Below, piece by piece: positions 13,861 through 21,865 of a stretch of 64,000 nt of DNA. Origin of the DNA: Amycolatopsis tucumanensis (GTDB lineage: Bacteria; Actinomycetota; Actinomycetes; Mycobacteriales; Pseudonocardiaceae); assembly GCF_021654135.1 (NCBI RefSeq), contig NZ_JAKGSD010000024.1, forward strand, positions 58,337 to 122,336, written 5' to 3'. How positions within the stretch are numbered: position 1 is the stretch's first letter; each line of letters begins with the position of its first letter. Both the position numbers and the translations under genes were made by a program. Under the pieces are notes generated by a model that saw only the letters and a program-made list of their open reading frames with translations, had not been told where the DNA came from and ran no database searches.

Positions 13861-14081
13861 CCCGAGCGGTTCCGCGCTGACCGGTGTGAGTAACCGCGTC
13901 CGGCCGCCGTGACCCTGTGTCCCGGCGCCGGACGCGGCTCGCCAGGTCACCACGTTCAGGGGTCGTTCGACCCGGCGAAAAGCCGTTCTCACACTTTCCG
14001 CCGTCCGCCTCCCGGCACAGACTGAATACGGATTTTCCGCATTTCCGGAAACCGTTTCGAGAATTCCTTTCGGGAGGCGAG

Positions 14082-15005
14082 ATGGCGGTGCCTGCGACCG
14101 TGCGCCTGCGGGAGAAGTCCATGCCCATGCGGGATTTCCTCGCCGACTGCGTCAGCGCGCTGTCCGAGGGGCGGACCAGCCGCGAGCTCACCACGTTCCT
14201 CACCGCGGGCGCGGCCGCGCTCGCCGCCGAGGAGGACCGGTGGGTGCAGTGGGGCCTGGAAACGCCGGATCTGCCGGAACTGCACGGCGCGATCGCCGCG
14301 CTGGCCCGGGACTGGTTGTGGCAGCAGACGATCGACGACTTCTTCGTGATGCACAAGCCGCCGGGGCTGCGCCTGCGCCTCGCTCCCGCGCCCGGGCACG
14401 CCGAGCACGTGGAAGCGTTGCTGCGCAAGCGGATCCGGCTGTGGCAGGACATCGGCCTGGTGACCAGGGCGGTGCCGTCGGTGTACGAGCCGGAGGCGCA
14501 CCTGTTCGGCGGTCCCCGCTCGATGGCGTGGGCGCACCGGCTGTTCACCGTGGACTCGCTGACCTGGCTCGACCACCACACCCGGCCGTCCGGCTGCCCG
14601 CAGTGGGCGCTGTCGATGCTGATGCTGCGCGGCGTCTTCGACGGGCTGCGGATCGCCGGCTGGGAGGACCGGGACGTGTGGGCGCGGGTCCGCGAGACCG
14701 GGCGGCGGCACCCGGAGCCGGTCGACACCGCGGTCGCCGCGGCGGGCCTGCGCCGGTGGTGGCACCACCCGGACGAGCTGGCGGCCACCGTGCCCGGGCC
14801 GGCCCGGCGGCTGGCCGAGCGGCACGCCGAGGAGGTCCGGCCGCTGCTCGACGGGTGGTGGAACCACTACTTCACCGCGGACGGCGCGCGGGTCGGCCCA
14901 CGCGAGGCGGCCTGCTACTACGTGGTGTTCCACTGGAACCGCGGGACGCTGAGCTTCGGCAGGCAGGTCCTGATCGCCGAGTCGCTGGCGGCGGGCGATG
15001 ACTGA
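14082..15005 (+). CDS. Stand-alone lanthipeptide elimination protein (SpaB_C / thiopeptide-type bacteriocin domain)
   Basis: A 307-residue protein matching the C-terminal domain of class I lanthipeptide dehydratases. Conserved pieces are 'DDFFVMHKPPGLRLRL' near the N-terminus, 'YEPEAHLFGG' in the middle and a C-terminal 'FHWNRGTLSF'. In NisB this domain removes glutamate from glutamylated Ser/Thr to give dehydroalanine or dehydrobutyrine. Here it is a separate gene placed before the glutamylation gene, as in many split LanB systems of actinobacteria and thiopeptide clusters. ATG 14082 follows GGGAGG by six bases. It overlaps the next gene by 8 bases, so the two are translationally coupled. 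Confidence 0.88.
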   Translation: MAVPATVRLREKSMPMRDFLADCVSALSEGRTSRELTTFLTAGAAALAAEEDRWVQWGLETPDLPELHGAIAALARDWLWQQTIDDFFVMHKPPGLRLRLAPAPGHAEHVEALLRKRIRLWQDIGLVTRAVPSVYEPEAHLFGGPRSMAWAHRLFTVDSLTWLDHHTRPSGCPQWALSMLMLRGVFDGLRIAGWEDRDVWARVRETGRRHPEPVDTAVAAAGLRRWWHHPDELAATVPGPARRLAERHAEEVRPLLDGWWNHYFTADGARVGPREAACYYVVFHWNRGTLSFGRQVLIAESLAAGDD

Positions 15006-17340
15006 TCCCGCACTGGTGAGGGTGGCGGGCCTGCCCGCGGCGCTGCCCGCCGCGCTCGGCACGCCCGACCTGACCGAACGGATGCGTCACCTGATCCGCG
15101 CCGAGACCGCCTACCGCGCGTGCGCCGCGGACGTGGCCGAGCGCATGGGCGCGGAGCTGGTCCCGGCCCTGCCGCGCGAGGCGCGGCGGCAGGCGCTCGA
15201 CGTCCGGCGCCGCCTGCACCGCGGCGAGTTCGTCCAGCCCGGGGACCTGGACTACCGTCCGCTGGCGCGGATCGCCGAGTGGGGCGCCGCGCTGGCCGCC
15301 GAGACCGCCGCGCTGCACGACGCGGTCGAGCGGACCGCCCGGATGCACCACGGCCTGGTGTGGGACCTGATCACCGCCGATCCCGCCGCGGCCCGGATGG
15401 TCGCCGCCACCGCGCCCGGCGTCGTCGAGGACATCCGCGCCCGGCTCGCCGCCGGTGAGCCGTGGACCGGCAAAGCACTGCGCAAACGCGCCGACTACCT
15501 GCTGCGGCTGCTGTTCCGGGCCGCGTTCAAGACCACCCCGCGCGGCTGGCTCGCACACGTCGCCCTGGCCGGGACCGGCCCTGGGCCGCTGACGGTCGGC
15601 GACCACGCGGTGCACCGGCTCACCAACATCCAGGAGGACCGCCGCAGGCTGACCGCGGCCCCGGTCCTGCCGGACGCGTGGCTGAGCCTGACGGCGCTGC
15701 GGTGGACGGAGGGCGACCGGCTGTGCTGGCACGTCGCCGACCACGACGGGCCGGACGCGGTGCGGCGCGGCGACATCCGGCGCACGCCGGTGGTGGACGC
15801 GCTGTGCCGGGTTCTCGGCGCGCGGGCGATGCGCACCCGGGACGTCGTCACGCTGCTCGCACCGGACGCGCGGCGCAAGCCGGTGCTGCGCGAGTTCCTG
15901 CGGCACCTGGCGCAGCTGGGGCTCGTGCAGGTGTCGTCGGCGCCGACCGGGCGGCTGCACCGCTGGCGGGTCGCCGCCGAGCCCGGCGACGGGTTCACCG
16001 ACGTCTACCGGCGCGCGCACGGCGGCGTCCCGGTGCCGTCGCGGCTGCCCGAGCTGGTCGCCCACGCGGGACGGCTCGCCGCGGTGATCGCCGACCGTCG
16101 GTCGCACCCCGCGCTCGACCTCGTCGGCCCCGACCCCCGGCCGCTGTCGGAAATCGTCGCGGAGGCCTTGGACTCCGGCGAGCCGCCCCGGCCCGCCCTG
16201 CCCGGCTCGGCGTGGCCGGAACCACGGCCGCGGACCACCTACCAGCGGTTGTGCGAGTGGATGGCCCGGCACGCCGACGAAAGCGAGATCGAACTCGGCC
16301 CGGCGGTGCTGGACTACCTGGGCGCGCCGCCCGCGCGGCCGTCGCCGTGGCCGGTCGACTGCCTGCTCCGCCCGCTGCCGGAAAGCCGGGCCGTGCTGGA
16401 GGCCGTCACCCCGGCGGGCGTGACGGACGCGCGGTTCGCCGCCGCGCTGCAGAGCCTGCACGGCGAGGTCCCGCAGGTCAGCGCGCACCGCGCGTTCCTG
16501 ACCGAGACGGCGGCCCGGTGCGGCGCGGAGCTCGTCGAGGTGCTCGTGCCGCCGCAGGGCAGCCAGGGCGCCAACACCGTGCGCCGCCCGCGCTACACGC
16601 GGACCTGGACCGGTGACGCCGACCCGGCGACCTATGTGGACGATCCGGCCGGGATGCGCCGCTACCTGCCGCTGGACGAGATCACGCTCCGCCGCGACGC
16701 GCGTGGCGTGATCGCGGAGGACCGCGCCGGCCAGGTGCTGTGGCCGGTCTACCACGCGACCCGGCGGCCACCGCCGCCGTGGGACCTGGTGGTTTCGCTG
16801 CTCACCGCGGCGTCCCCGGCCCGGCGGCTCGCGGTGTCGCACGGGTTCGGCGATCCGCGCGCCGCCTTCCCCGGCCGCGCCCGCACACCGCGGCTGCTGG
16901 TCGACCCGGACCTGGTGATCGCCCCGGCGACGGTGTTCGCGGGCCGGGACGTGCTGCCGGAGCCGGGCGGCGACCGGTTCGCGCGGATGCGGGCGCTGGC
17001 GAACCTGCGGCTGGTGACCGGCGCGCCGCGGTGGGTGTTCGCCCGGGACGGCCGCCGGTCCCAGCCGGTCGACCTGGACAGCGTCGCCACGTTGCGGGTA
17101 TTCGACCGGATGCTGGCCGACCCCGCGGTCGGCGGCCTGGTGCTGGAGGAGATGCTGCCCGCTCCCGACGACCTGACGGTGTCCGATGTGGACGGGTCGC
17201 GGCGAGCGGCGCAGGCCGTGGTGCGGTTGCCGCTGGGCGCCTCGCCGTCCCGGCTGGCCGACGACGTGACCGCCGCCTGGCAGCGGATCACCACCCGGCG
17301 CGCGCGGCGCGCCCCAGAGACCACCGCAGTCGGTGGGTAG
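14998..17340 (+). CDS. lanB: LanB-type lanthipeptide dehydratase, glutamylation domain
   Basis: A 780-residue protein of the lantibiotic dehydratase N-terminal family, which uses glutamyl-tRNA(Glu) to glutamylate Ser/Thr of a precursor. Recognisable parts are 'FRAAFKTTPRGW' (family R-S-K-T-S-P-x-G, near residue 180) and 'PLPESRAVLEAVTPAG'; near 505-530 is 'ETAARCGAELVEVLVPP', then the 'GSQGANTVRRP' segment seen in this family. There is no elimination domain, since that is the preceding gene. The length fits a split LanB. It is followed by only 25 bases before the precursor gene, so expression is presumably from one promoter upstream of 14082. Confidence 0.9.
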   Translation: MTDPALVRVAGLPAALPAALGTPDLTERMRHLIRAETAYRACAADVAERMGAELVPALPREARRQALDVRRRLHRGEFVQPGDLDYRPLARIAEWGAALAAETAALHDAVERTARMHHGLVWDLITADPAAARMVAATAPGVVEDIRARLAAGEPWTGKALRKRADYLLRLLFRAAFKTTPRGWLAHVALAGTGPGPLTVGDHAVHRLTNIQEDRRRLTAAPVLPDAWLSLTALRWTEGDRLCWHVADHDGPDAVRRGDIRRTPVVDALCRVLGARAMRTRDVVTLLAPDARRKPVLREFLRHLAQLGLVQVSSAPTGRLHRWRVAAEPGDGFTDVYRRAHGGVPVPSRLPELVAHAGRLAAVIADRRSHPALDLVGPDPRPLSEIVAEALDSGEPPRPALPGSAWPEPRPRTTYQRLCEWMARHADESEIELGPAVLDYLGAPPARPSPWPVDCLLRPLPESRAVLEAVTPAGVTDARFAAALQSLHGEVPQVSAHRAFLTETAARCGAELVEVLVPPQGSQGANTVRRPRYTRTWTGDADPATYVDDPAGMRRYLPLDEITLRRDARGVIAEDRAGQVLWPVYHATRRPPPPWDLVVSLLTAASPARRLAVSHGFGDPRAAFPGRARTPRLLVDPDLVIAPATVFAGRDVLPEPGGDRFARMRALANLRLVTGAPRWVFARDGRRSQPVDLDSVATLRVFDRMLADPAVGGLVLEEMLPAPDDLTVSDVDGSRRAAQAVVRLPLGASPSRLADDVTAAWQRITTRRARRAPETTAVGG

Positions 17341-17365
17341 AGGAAACCAACGGAAGGAGTTCATC

Positions 17366-17524
17366 ATGGAGTCGACGCTGGAGCTGTCCGAACTGGACGG
17401 TCTGGTCGAGCGGCTGGACGCGCGGATCAGCAGTTCCGGGGACCCGGAAACCGGTAAGCCGCCCTCCCTGCTGCTGTGCAGCGGGTATTGCGGCGACGAA
17501 GATGCGAGCTGGTTCGTGTGCTGA
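17366..17524 (+). CDS. lanA: Lanthipeptide precursor peptide (52 residues, three Ser and three Cys in core)
   Basis: A small gene between lanB and lanC with a strong AAGGAG box and ATG at 17366. The leader (about residues 1-31) is acidic and Leu-rich; 'LVERLDARIS' resembles the FxLD-type recognition box of class I leaders. The likely core begins around 'KPPSLLLC'. Ser34-Cys38, Ser39-Cys42 and Ser48-Cys52 are spaced SxxxC, SxxC and SxxxC, so three lanthionine rings without overlap are possible. Cys52 is the last residue. No Thr lies in the core, so only lanthionine and no methyllanthionine is expected. The peptide was not recognised as a known lantibiotic. Confidence 0.88.
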   Translation: MESTLELSELDGLVERLDARISSSGDPETGKPPSLLLCSGYCGDEDASWFVC

Positions 17525-17534
17525 CCGGTACGGG

Positions 17535-18548
17535 ATGGCGCGGGAGCTGACCGGCGCCGCCGCCACCACGGTCCTCACGACCTGGGCCGAGCAGCAGGAA
17601 GCGAGCACGGCCGCACCCGATGCCGGGGCGGCCGTGCTCGCCACGCTGCTCGGCGACCACCCGGCGAGCCGGGCGGCGCTGCGGGCCTGGTTGCAGGCGA
17701 TCCCGCGCTGCTCCGGTGCCGGTCTGCACGGCGGCTTCGCCGGGGTCCTGGCCGGACTGCGCCTGGCCGCGCGGGTCGATCCCGCGTTGGGGCCGCTCGC
17801 CGACCGGACCGCTGAGCGGCTGGCGCCGGGCGGCGGCTGGCGGTCGCGCGAGGTCGGTTTCGCCGACTACGACCTGGTTTCCGGACCGGCCGGGCTGCTG
17901 GCGGTGCTGCCCGAGGCGTCAGCAGCGCGGGAGCACCTGGCCGCGCTGGATGTGCCCGGCGGGTTCCGCATCGGCGGGGCCGCGCCGGCATGGGCGCGGG
18001 GCGGGGTCGTGACCGGGTTGGCGCACGGGGTGGCGGGCCCGCTGGCCGTGCTGGGGCCGGGCGGGTCGCCGGATCTGGCGTCGTGGCTGGTCGAGCACCA
18101 GGAGACGGACGAGCTGGGCGTGGTGTCGTGGCGCTCCCGCCCGGACGGCCCGCGGCGTGCGGTGGTGCGGCGGCAGGCGTGGTGCTACGGCACGCCCGGG
18201 ATCGCGTGGGCACTGTGGACGGCGGGCGGCGCGTTCGCGGATGCCGGCCTGCGGGCGATGGACACACTGTGCGCGGCGTACGACGAGGAGGTCCACCTGA
18301 ACGACCACCCGCTGAGCCTCTGCCACGGCGCCGCGGGGGTCCTGCTGATCGCCGACGCGTTCGCGAGGAACTCCCCCGTCGGCGGCCCCCTGCGGGACCG
18401 CCTGCTCCGGTTCCTGCACACGCGGCTGCCCGACGTGCTCGTGATGACGGACCTGAGCCTGCTCACGGGAGCCACCGGAGTGCTGGCCGCACTGCTCACG
18501 GTCGAGGGCGCGGATCGGGACTGGTTGCGCCTGCTGGCCCTGGCGTGA
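17535..18548 (+). CDS. lanC: LanC-type lanthionine cyclase
   Basis: A 337-residue cyclase that adds Cys thiols to dehydrated residues. The zinc ligands are visible: Cys217 in 'WCYGTPG', and Cys263-His264 in 'LCHGAAG'. Repeated Gly motifs ('GLHGGFAG', 'DLVSGPAGLL', 'GLAHGVAGPL', 'LSLLTGATGVL') mark the alpha/alpha toroid. It is somewhat shorter than the usual 400 or so residues. The ATG at 17535 is 10 bases after the precursor stop. The open frame extends upstream through the precursor but has no sensible start there. The next gene is convergent, so the operon ends here. Confidence 0.92.
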   Translation: MARELTGAAATTVLTTWAEQQEASTAAPDAGAAVLATLLGDHPASRAALRAWLQAIPRCSGAGLHGGFAGVLAGLRLAARVDPALGPLADRTAERLAPGGGWRSREVGFADYDLVSGPAGLLAVLPEASAAREHLAALDVPGGFRIGGAAPAWARGGVVTGLAHGVAGPLAVLGPGGSPDLASWLVEHQETDELGVVSWRSRPDGPRRAVVRRQAWCYGTPGIAWALWTAGGAFADAGLRAMDTLCAAYDEEVHLNDHPLSLCHGAAGVLLIADAFARNSPVGGPLRDRLLRFLHTRLPDVLVMTDLSLLTGATGVLAALLTVEGADRDWLRLLALA

Positions 18549-18578
18549 TTTCAATTGCCGCGGCCCCACGGATCACCG

Positions 18579-20525
18579 CTACGCACCCCGCCGCGACCAC
18601 AGCTGCCGCAGCGTGAAGCCGCGTCCCGAGGGGTCCAGGGGGCGCGTCGCCTGCTTGAACAGGTACTCCGCGCGCTCGTAGGACAGCCGCCCGCGGCCCG
18701 TGTCCGGGCAGAGGTCCGCGGCGCGCCGCATGCGGGCCGGGCCGGGGCGGCGGTCCGCCAGGAACACCGGCCCGCGCGTGCGCCCGCCGAGCAGTTCAGG
18801 CAGCAGACGCGCCGTGCCCGAACGCCACGTCACCCACCGCGAACCCACGCGCGCCCGCCGGTCCGCCAGGTCCAGGTCCTCCACGTTCAGCGACAGCACC
18901 GGCCGCACCCCGGCGGCCGACTCGTGCAGCAACCGCCACAACGTCCGCTCCCGCACCGGCGCTTCCACCGTCCACAAGCGACGCAGCAGGTCGTCCGCCA
19001 GACCCGGCACGCGTGACCGGCTCTCCGCGCGCCGCTCCAAGCCGTCAGCCAGCTCCGGCCGCCCGGCCCACGCCCCGAACGACCGGACCGCCGACCGGTG
19101 CCGGTTCCACGTCTTCGCCGCCGCGTCGCCCCACGCCACCTCGAAGACGCCGGTGACGTCGTCCCCGGTCAGTGACTCCAGCGGCCGCCGGTCGCCCAGC
19201 GCCAGGCACAACCGGCGCAGGGTCTGGCCGTACGACCGCAGCGTCGAGGCGTCCAGGTCGTCCCGCGCCAGGAAGTCCGCCGCCGCCCGCCCCAGCGTCG
19301 CGACCGGCTCCGCGGGCCCCAGCTCGTCCGCGCGCCGCAACAGGAAGTCGCGCTCGGCCGTGTTCTTCGCCAGCGCCGCGGCCCGCGCGAACTCCACCCG
19401 CGCCTCGGCGCTCCGGCCCAGCTCCGCCAGCAGATCGCCACGCACGCTGGGCAGCAGGTGATAGTCCCGCAGCGTGCGATCGGCGAGCAGCTCGTCGGCC
19501 AGCGCGAGCCCGGCCGCCGGGCCGTGCGCACGGCCGACCGCGACCGCCCGGTTCAGCCGCACGACCGGCGTGGGCAGCAGCCGGACCAGCGCGTCGTAGA
19601 GCACCGCGATCTGCCGCCAGTCGGTGTCCGCCGCGGTGCGGGCCTGCGCGTGGCACACCGCGATCGCCGCCTGCAGCACGTACGGCCCCGGCGGCCCGCC
19701 GAGATCGCGCGCCCGCAGCATCGCGGTGAACCCGCGCCGGATCAGCAACGGGTCCCAGCGGTCCCGGTCCTGCTCGTGCAGCTGCACCGGTTCCCCGCGT
19801 GGCCCGGTGCGCGCGGCCGACCGGGACGCCTGGATCTCCATCAACGCGACCAGCCCGTGCACCTCGGCCTCGTCCGGCGCGAGCTCGGCCAGCAGACGGC
19901 CCAGCCGCAGCGCCTCCTGGCACAGGCCGGGCCGCATCAGGTCGTCCCCGGCGGTGGCGGAGTAGCCCTCGTTGAAGATCAGGTACACGACCCCGAGCAC
20001 CGACGACAGCCGCTCGGCCAACGCCGCGCCTTCCGGCAGCTCGATCGACACGCCCGCAAGCGTTTGCTTCGCCGCCGCGATGCGCTGCGCGACCTGCTGC
20101 TCGGTGGTCAGGAACGCGCGCGCGATCTCCGCCGCCGACAGACCGCCGACCACCCGCAGCGTGAGCGCGACCCGCTGCTCGGTCGGCAGCACCGGGTGGC
20201 AGGACAGGAACATCAACCGCAGGACGTCGTCGTGCTGAACGTCCCGCGGCTGCGCCAGCTCGCGCGCGAGCTGCTCGTGCCTGCGCTCCAGCCGCTCGGT
20301 CCGCCGCAGGTGGTCGATCGCGCGACGCTTCGCTGTGGTCATCAGCCAGGCGGCCGGGTTGTCCGGCACGCCGGACGACGGCCACTGCTCCAGCGCCGCG
20401 ACCAGCGCGTCCTGGGCCAGCTCCTCGGCGAGACCGACGTCCCGCACCAGCCGCGTCAGCCCGCCGATCAGGTTCGCCGACTCCCGCTTCCAAACCGCGT
20501 CGACCGTGCCGCGGACGTCGGTCAC
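18579..20525 (-). CDS. ECF42-type sigma factor fused to a tyrosine-recombinase-like domain
   Basis: A 648-residue protein. Residues 1 to about 190 are an ECF sigma factor ('GLAEELAQDALVAALEQWP', 'NPAAWLMTTAKRRAIDHLRR', region 4 'LSAAEIARAFLTTEQQVAQR'). The central part has the 'YLIFNEGYSATAGDDLMRP' motif and TPR-like helices to about 415, as in ECF42 factors. Residues about 420-648 resemble a phage-integrase layout: a core-binding bundle ('STLRSYGQTLRRLCLAL', 'LTGDDVTGVF'), then 'AGVRPVLSLNVEDLDL' and 'FTLRQLWSRRG', like the Arg I and HxLR boxes. The His and the terminal Tyr are missing, so recombinase activity is unlikely. Its start overlaps the DGPF gene stop by 4 bases. Confidence 0.85.
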   Translation of the reverse strand: MTDVRGTVDAVWKRESANLIGGLTRLVRDVGLAEELAQDALVAALEQWPSSGVPDNPAAWLMTTAKRRAIDHLRRTERLERRHEQLARELAQPRDVQHDDVLRLMFLSCHPVLPTEQRVALTLRVVGGLSAAEIARAFLTTEQQVAQRIAAAKQTLAGVSIELPEGAALAERLSSVLGVVYLIFNEGYSATAGDDLMRPGLCQEALRLGRLLAELAPDEAEVHGLVALMEIQASRSAARTGPRGEPVQLHEQDRDRWDPLLIRRGFTAMLRARDLGGPPGPYVLQAAIAVCHAQARTAADTDWRQIAVLYDALVRLLPTPVVRLNRAVAVGRAHGPAAGLALADELLADRTLRDYHLLPSVRGDLLAELGRSAEARVEFARAAALAKNTAERDFLLRRADELGPAEPVATLGRAAADFLARDDLDASTLRSYGQTLRRLCLALGDRRPLESLTGDDVTGVFEVAWGDAAAKTWNRHRSAVRSFGAWAGRPELADGLERRAESRSRVPGLADDLLRRLWTVEAPVRERTLWRLLHESAAGVRPVLSLNVEDLDLADRRARVGSRWVTWRSGTARLLPELLGGRTRGPVFLADRRPGPARMRRAADLCPDTGRGRLSYERAEYLFKQATRPLDPSGRGFTLRQLWSRRGA

Positions 20526-20842
20526 CCGAAGACCTGGTGGATGCGGCTCTCACCGTCCCCCACGATCCGGCGGAAGCGGCGGGCCAGCTCGACGGCCTCC
20601 TCCTTGGAGCTCACCTCGACCAGCGCGAAGCCGCCCACCGACTCCTTGGCCTCGGTGAACGGGCCGTCGGTCACGGTGATCTCGTCGCCCGCCGAGGTCA
20701 CGCGCGTGCCGGCCGGGTCGAGCCCGCCGGTCGCCAGCAGCACGCCGGAGGCCGTCATCTCCTCGATGAACTTGCCCATCTCGGCGAACAGCTTCTCGTC
20801 GGGCGCTTGACCGGTCGCCATCTGCATCATCAGGAATCGCAT
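20522..20842 (-). CDS. DGPF/YCII-domain protein, partner of the ECF42 sigma factor
   Basis: A 106-residue YCII-related protein with the diagnostic 'VTDGPFTEAKESVGGF' motif. DGPF proteins are consistently encoded next to ECF42 sigma factors, where they are thought to be a target or regulator. The present gene overlaps the sigma factor gene by ATGA, indicating coupled translation and an operon. The start 'MRFLMMQM' is the usual N-terminus of this family. Confidence 0.9.
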   Translation of the reverse strand: MRFLMMQMATGQAPDEKLFAEMGKFIEEMTASGVLLATGGLDPAGTRVTSAGDEITVTDGPFTEAKESVGGFALVEVSSKEEAVELARRFRRIVGDGESRIHQVFG

Positions 20843-20921
20843 CGGCCCAGCTTAGCGGCGCATTCCCTGTCACATCGCCCGGACGACGTGTGGATGACCC
20901 TCCAAGAAAGGAACCCCCGAG

Positions 20922-21476
20922 ATGACCACCACCGCCCTCCGGCCCGCCGCGTCCCGTCTGACCGCGCTGGCCGTCGCCGGCCCGCTGTGGGCCACCGTCT
21001 CCCTCGCCCAGGCGGCCACCCGCGACGGCTTCGACCTCACCCGGCAACCGCTCAGCTTGTTGAGCACCGGCTCGCTGGGCTGGCTGCAGATCGCCAACTT
21101 CGTGGTGGTCGGCGTCCTCACCGTCGCCGGCGCGAAGGGATTGCCCGGCAAGTGGGCGCCCCGGCTCGTGCTGACGGCCGGCGTGGGCCTGGTCGCCGCC
21201 GGGGTCTTCCCGATGGACGCCGTCGGGTTGTCCTGGCACGGCGTCGGGCACATGATCGCCGGCACCGTGACCTTCGCGTCGCTGATCGCCGCCTGCCACG
21301 TGCTGGGACGCCGGTTCTCCGGTCGCGACGCGGTTTTGTCGCACCTCGCCGGCACGGCCCTGCTCGTCGGCGACGGCTGGGCGATGGCCCGCGGTCCGGC
21401 CGGTTCGCTCACGCTCGCCGTCGGCGCCATCGCCGCCATGCTGTGGATCTCCGTCGCCGCCGCCCGTCTCCGCTGA
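20922..21476 (+). CDS. DUF998-type integral membrane protein
   Basis: A 184-residue protein with about five or six hydrophobic helices. The early motif 'DGFDLTRQPLSLLSTGSLGWLQ' and the Gly/His-containing 'DAVGLSWHGVGHMIAGTVTF' are characteristic of DUF998 proteins, whose function is unknown. An AAGGAA-like box precedes the ATG. It is followed after 14 bases by the DUF1801 gene, so the two are likely co-transcribed. Confidence 0.75.
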   Translation: MTTTALRPAASRLTALAVAGPLWATVSLAQAATRDGFDLTRQPLSLLSTGSLGWLQIANFVVVGVLTVAGAKGLPGKWAPRLVLTAGVGLVAAGVFPMDAVGLSWHGVGHMIAGTVTFASLIAACHVLGRRFSGRDAVLSHLAGTALLVGDGWAMARGPAGSLTLAVGAIAAMLWISVAAARLR

Positions 21477-21490
21477 AAGGAAGTCCTGCC

Positions 21491-21832
21491 ATGACTGTCA
21501 CCGAATACCTCGAGAAGCTGCCCGCCGCCCAGCGCGAAATCGCCGAACGCCTGGTCGGCCTGATCGAGACCGCCCTGCCCGGAACCGGCGCCGTGTGGCA
21601 CGGACACCCGGTGTGGAGCCTCGGCCCCGCGCCCGGCAAGCAGGCGGTGTGCCTGGTCAAGGCCTACCCCAAGCACGTCACGTTCGGCTTCTGGCGCGGC
21701 CAGGAGATCGCAGACCCGTCCGGCCGCCTGCAGCCGGGAGCGCGCGGGATGGCGAGCGTGAAGCTGCGGGAGCCCGGCGAGATCGACGACGAACTGTTCG
21801 CCAACTGGCTCAAGCAGGCTGCCGAACTCTGA
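21491..21832 (+). CDS. DUF1801 (YdhG-like) domain protein
   Basis: A 113-residue soluble protein. 'VTEYLEKLPAAQREIAERLVGLI', 'AVWHGHPVWSL' and 'VTFGFWRGQEIADPSGRL' match the DUF1801/YdhG fold, whose molecular role is unknown. It is the second gene of a two-gene unit with the DUF998 membrane protein, and is followed immediately by a strong hairpin terminator. Confidence 0.8.
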   Translation: MTVTEYLEKLPAAQREIAERLVGLIETALPGTGAVWHGHPVWSLGPAPGKQAVCLVKAYPKHVTFGFWRGQEIADPSGRLQPGARGMASVKLREPGEIDDELFANWLKQAAEL

Positions 21833-21833
21833 G

Positions 21834-21864
21834 CGGAGCGCCGGGCGATCCCGCCCGGCGCTCC
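21834..21864. terminator. Bidirectional hairpin terminator between convergent genes
   Basis: A 14-bp GC-rich perfect stem (CGGAGCGCCGGGCG with its complement CGCCCGGCGCTCCG) around a 3-base loop. It lies exactly between the DUF1801 stop and the stop of the convergent PstS-like gene, so it can serve both. There is no long T tract, which is usual in high-GC actinomycetes. Confidence 0.8.
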
Positions 21865-21865
21865 G

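Noticed and set aside
18579..20525. The ECF42 protein as an active integrase of a mobile element
   Set aside because: The recombinase-like tail lacks the His of the HxLR box and the C-terminal Tyr, and no attachment site or other mobile gene adjoins.
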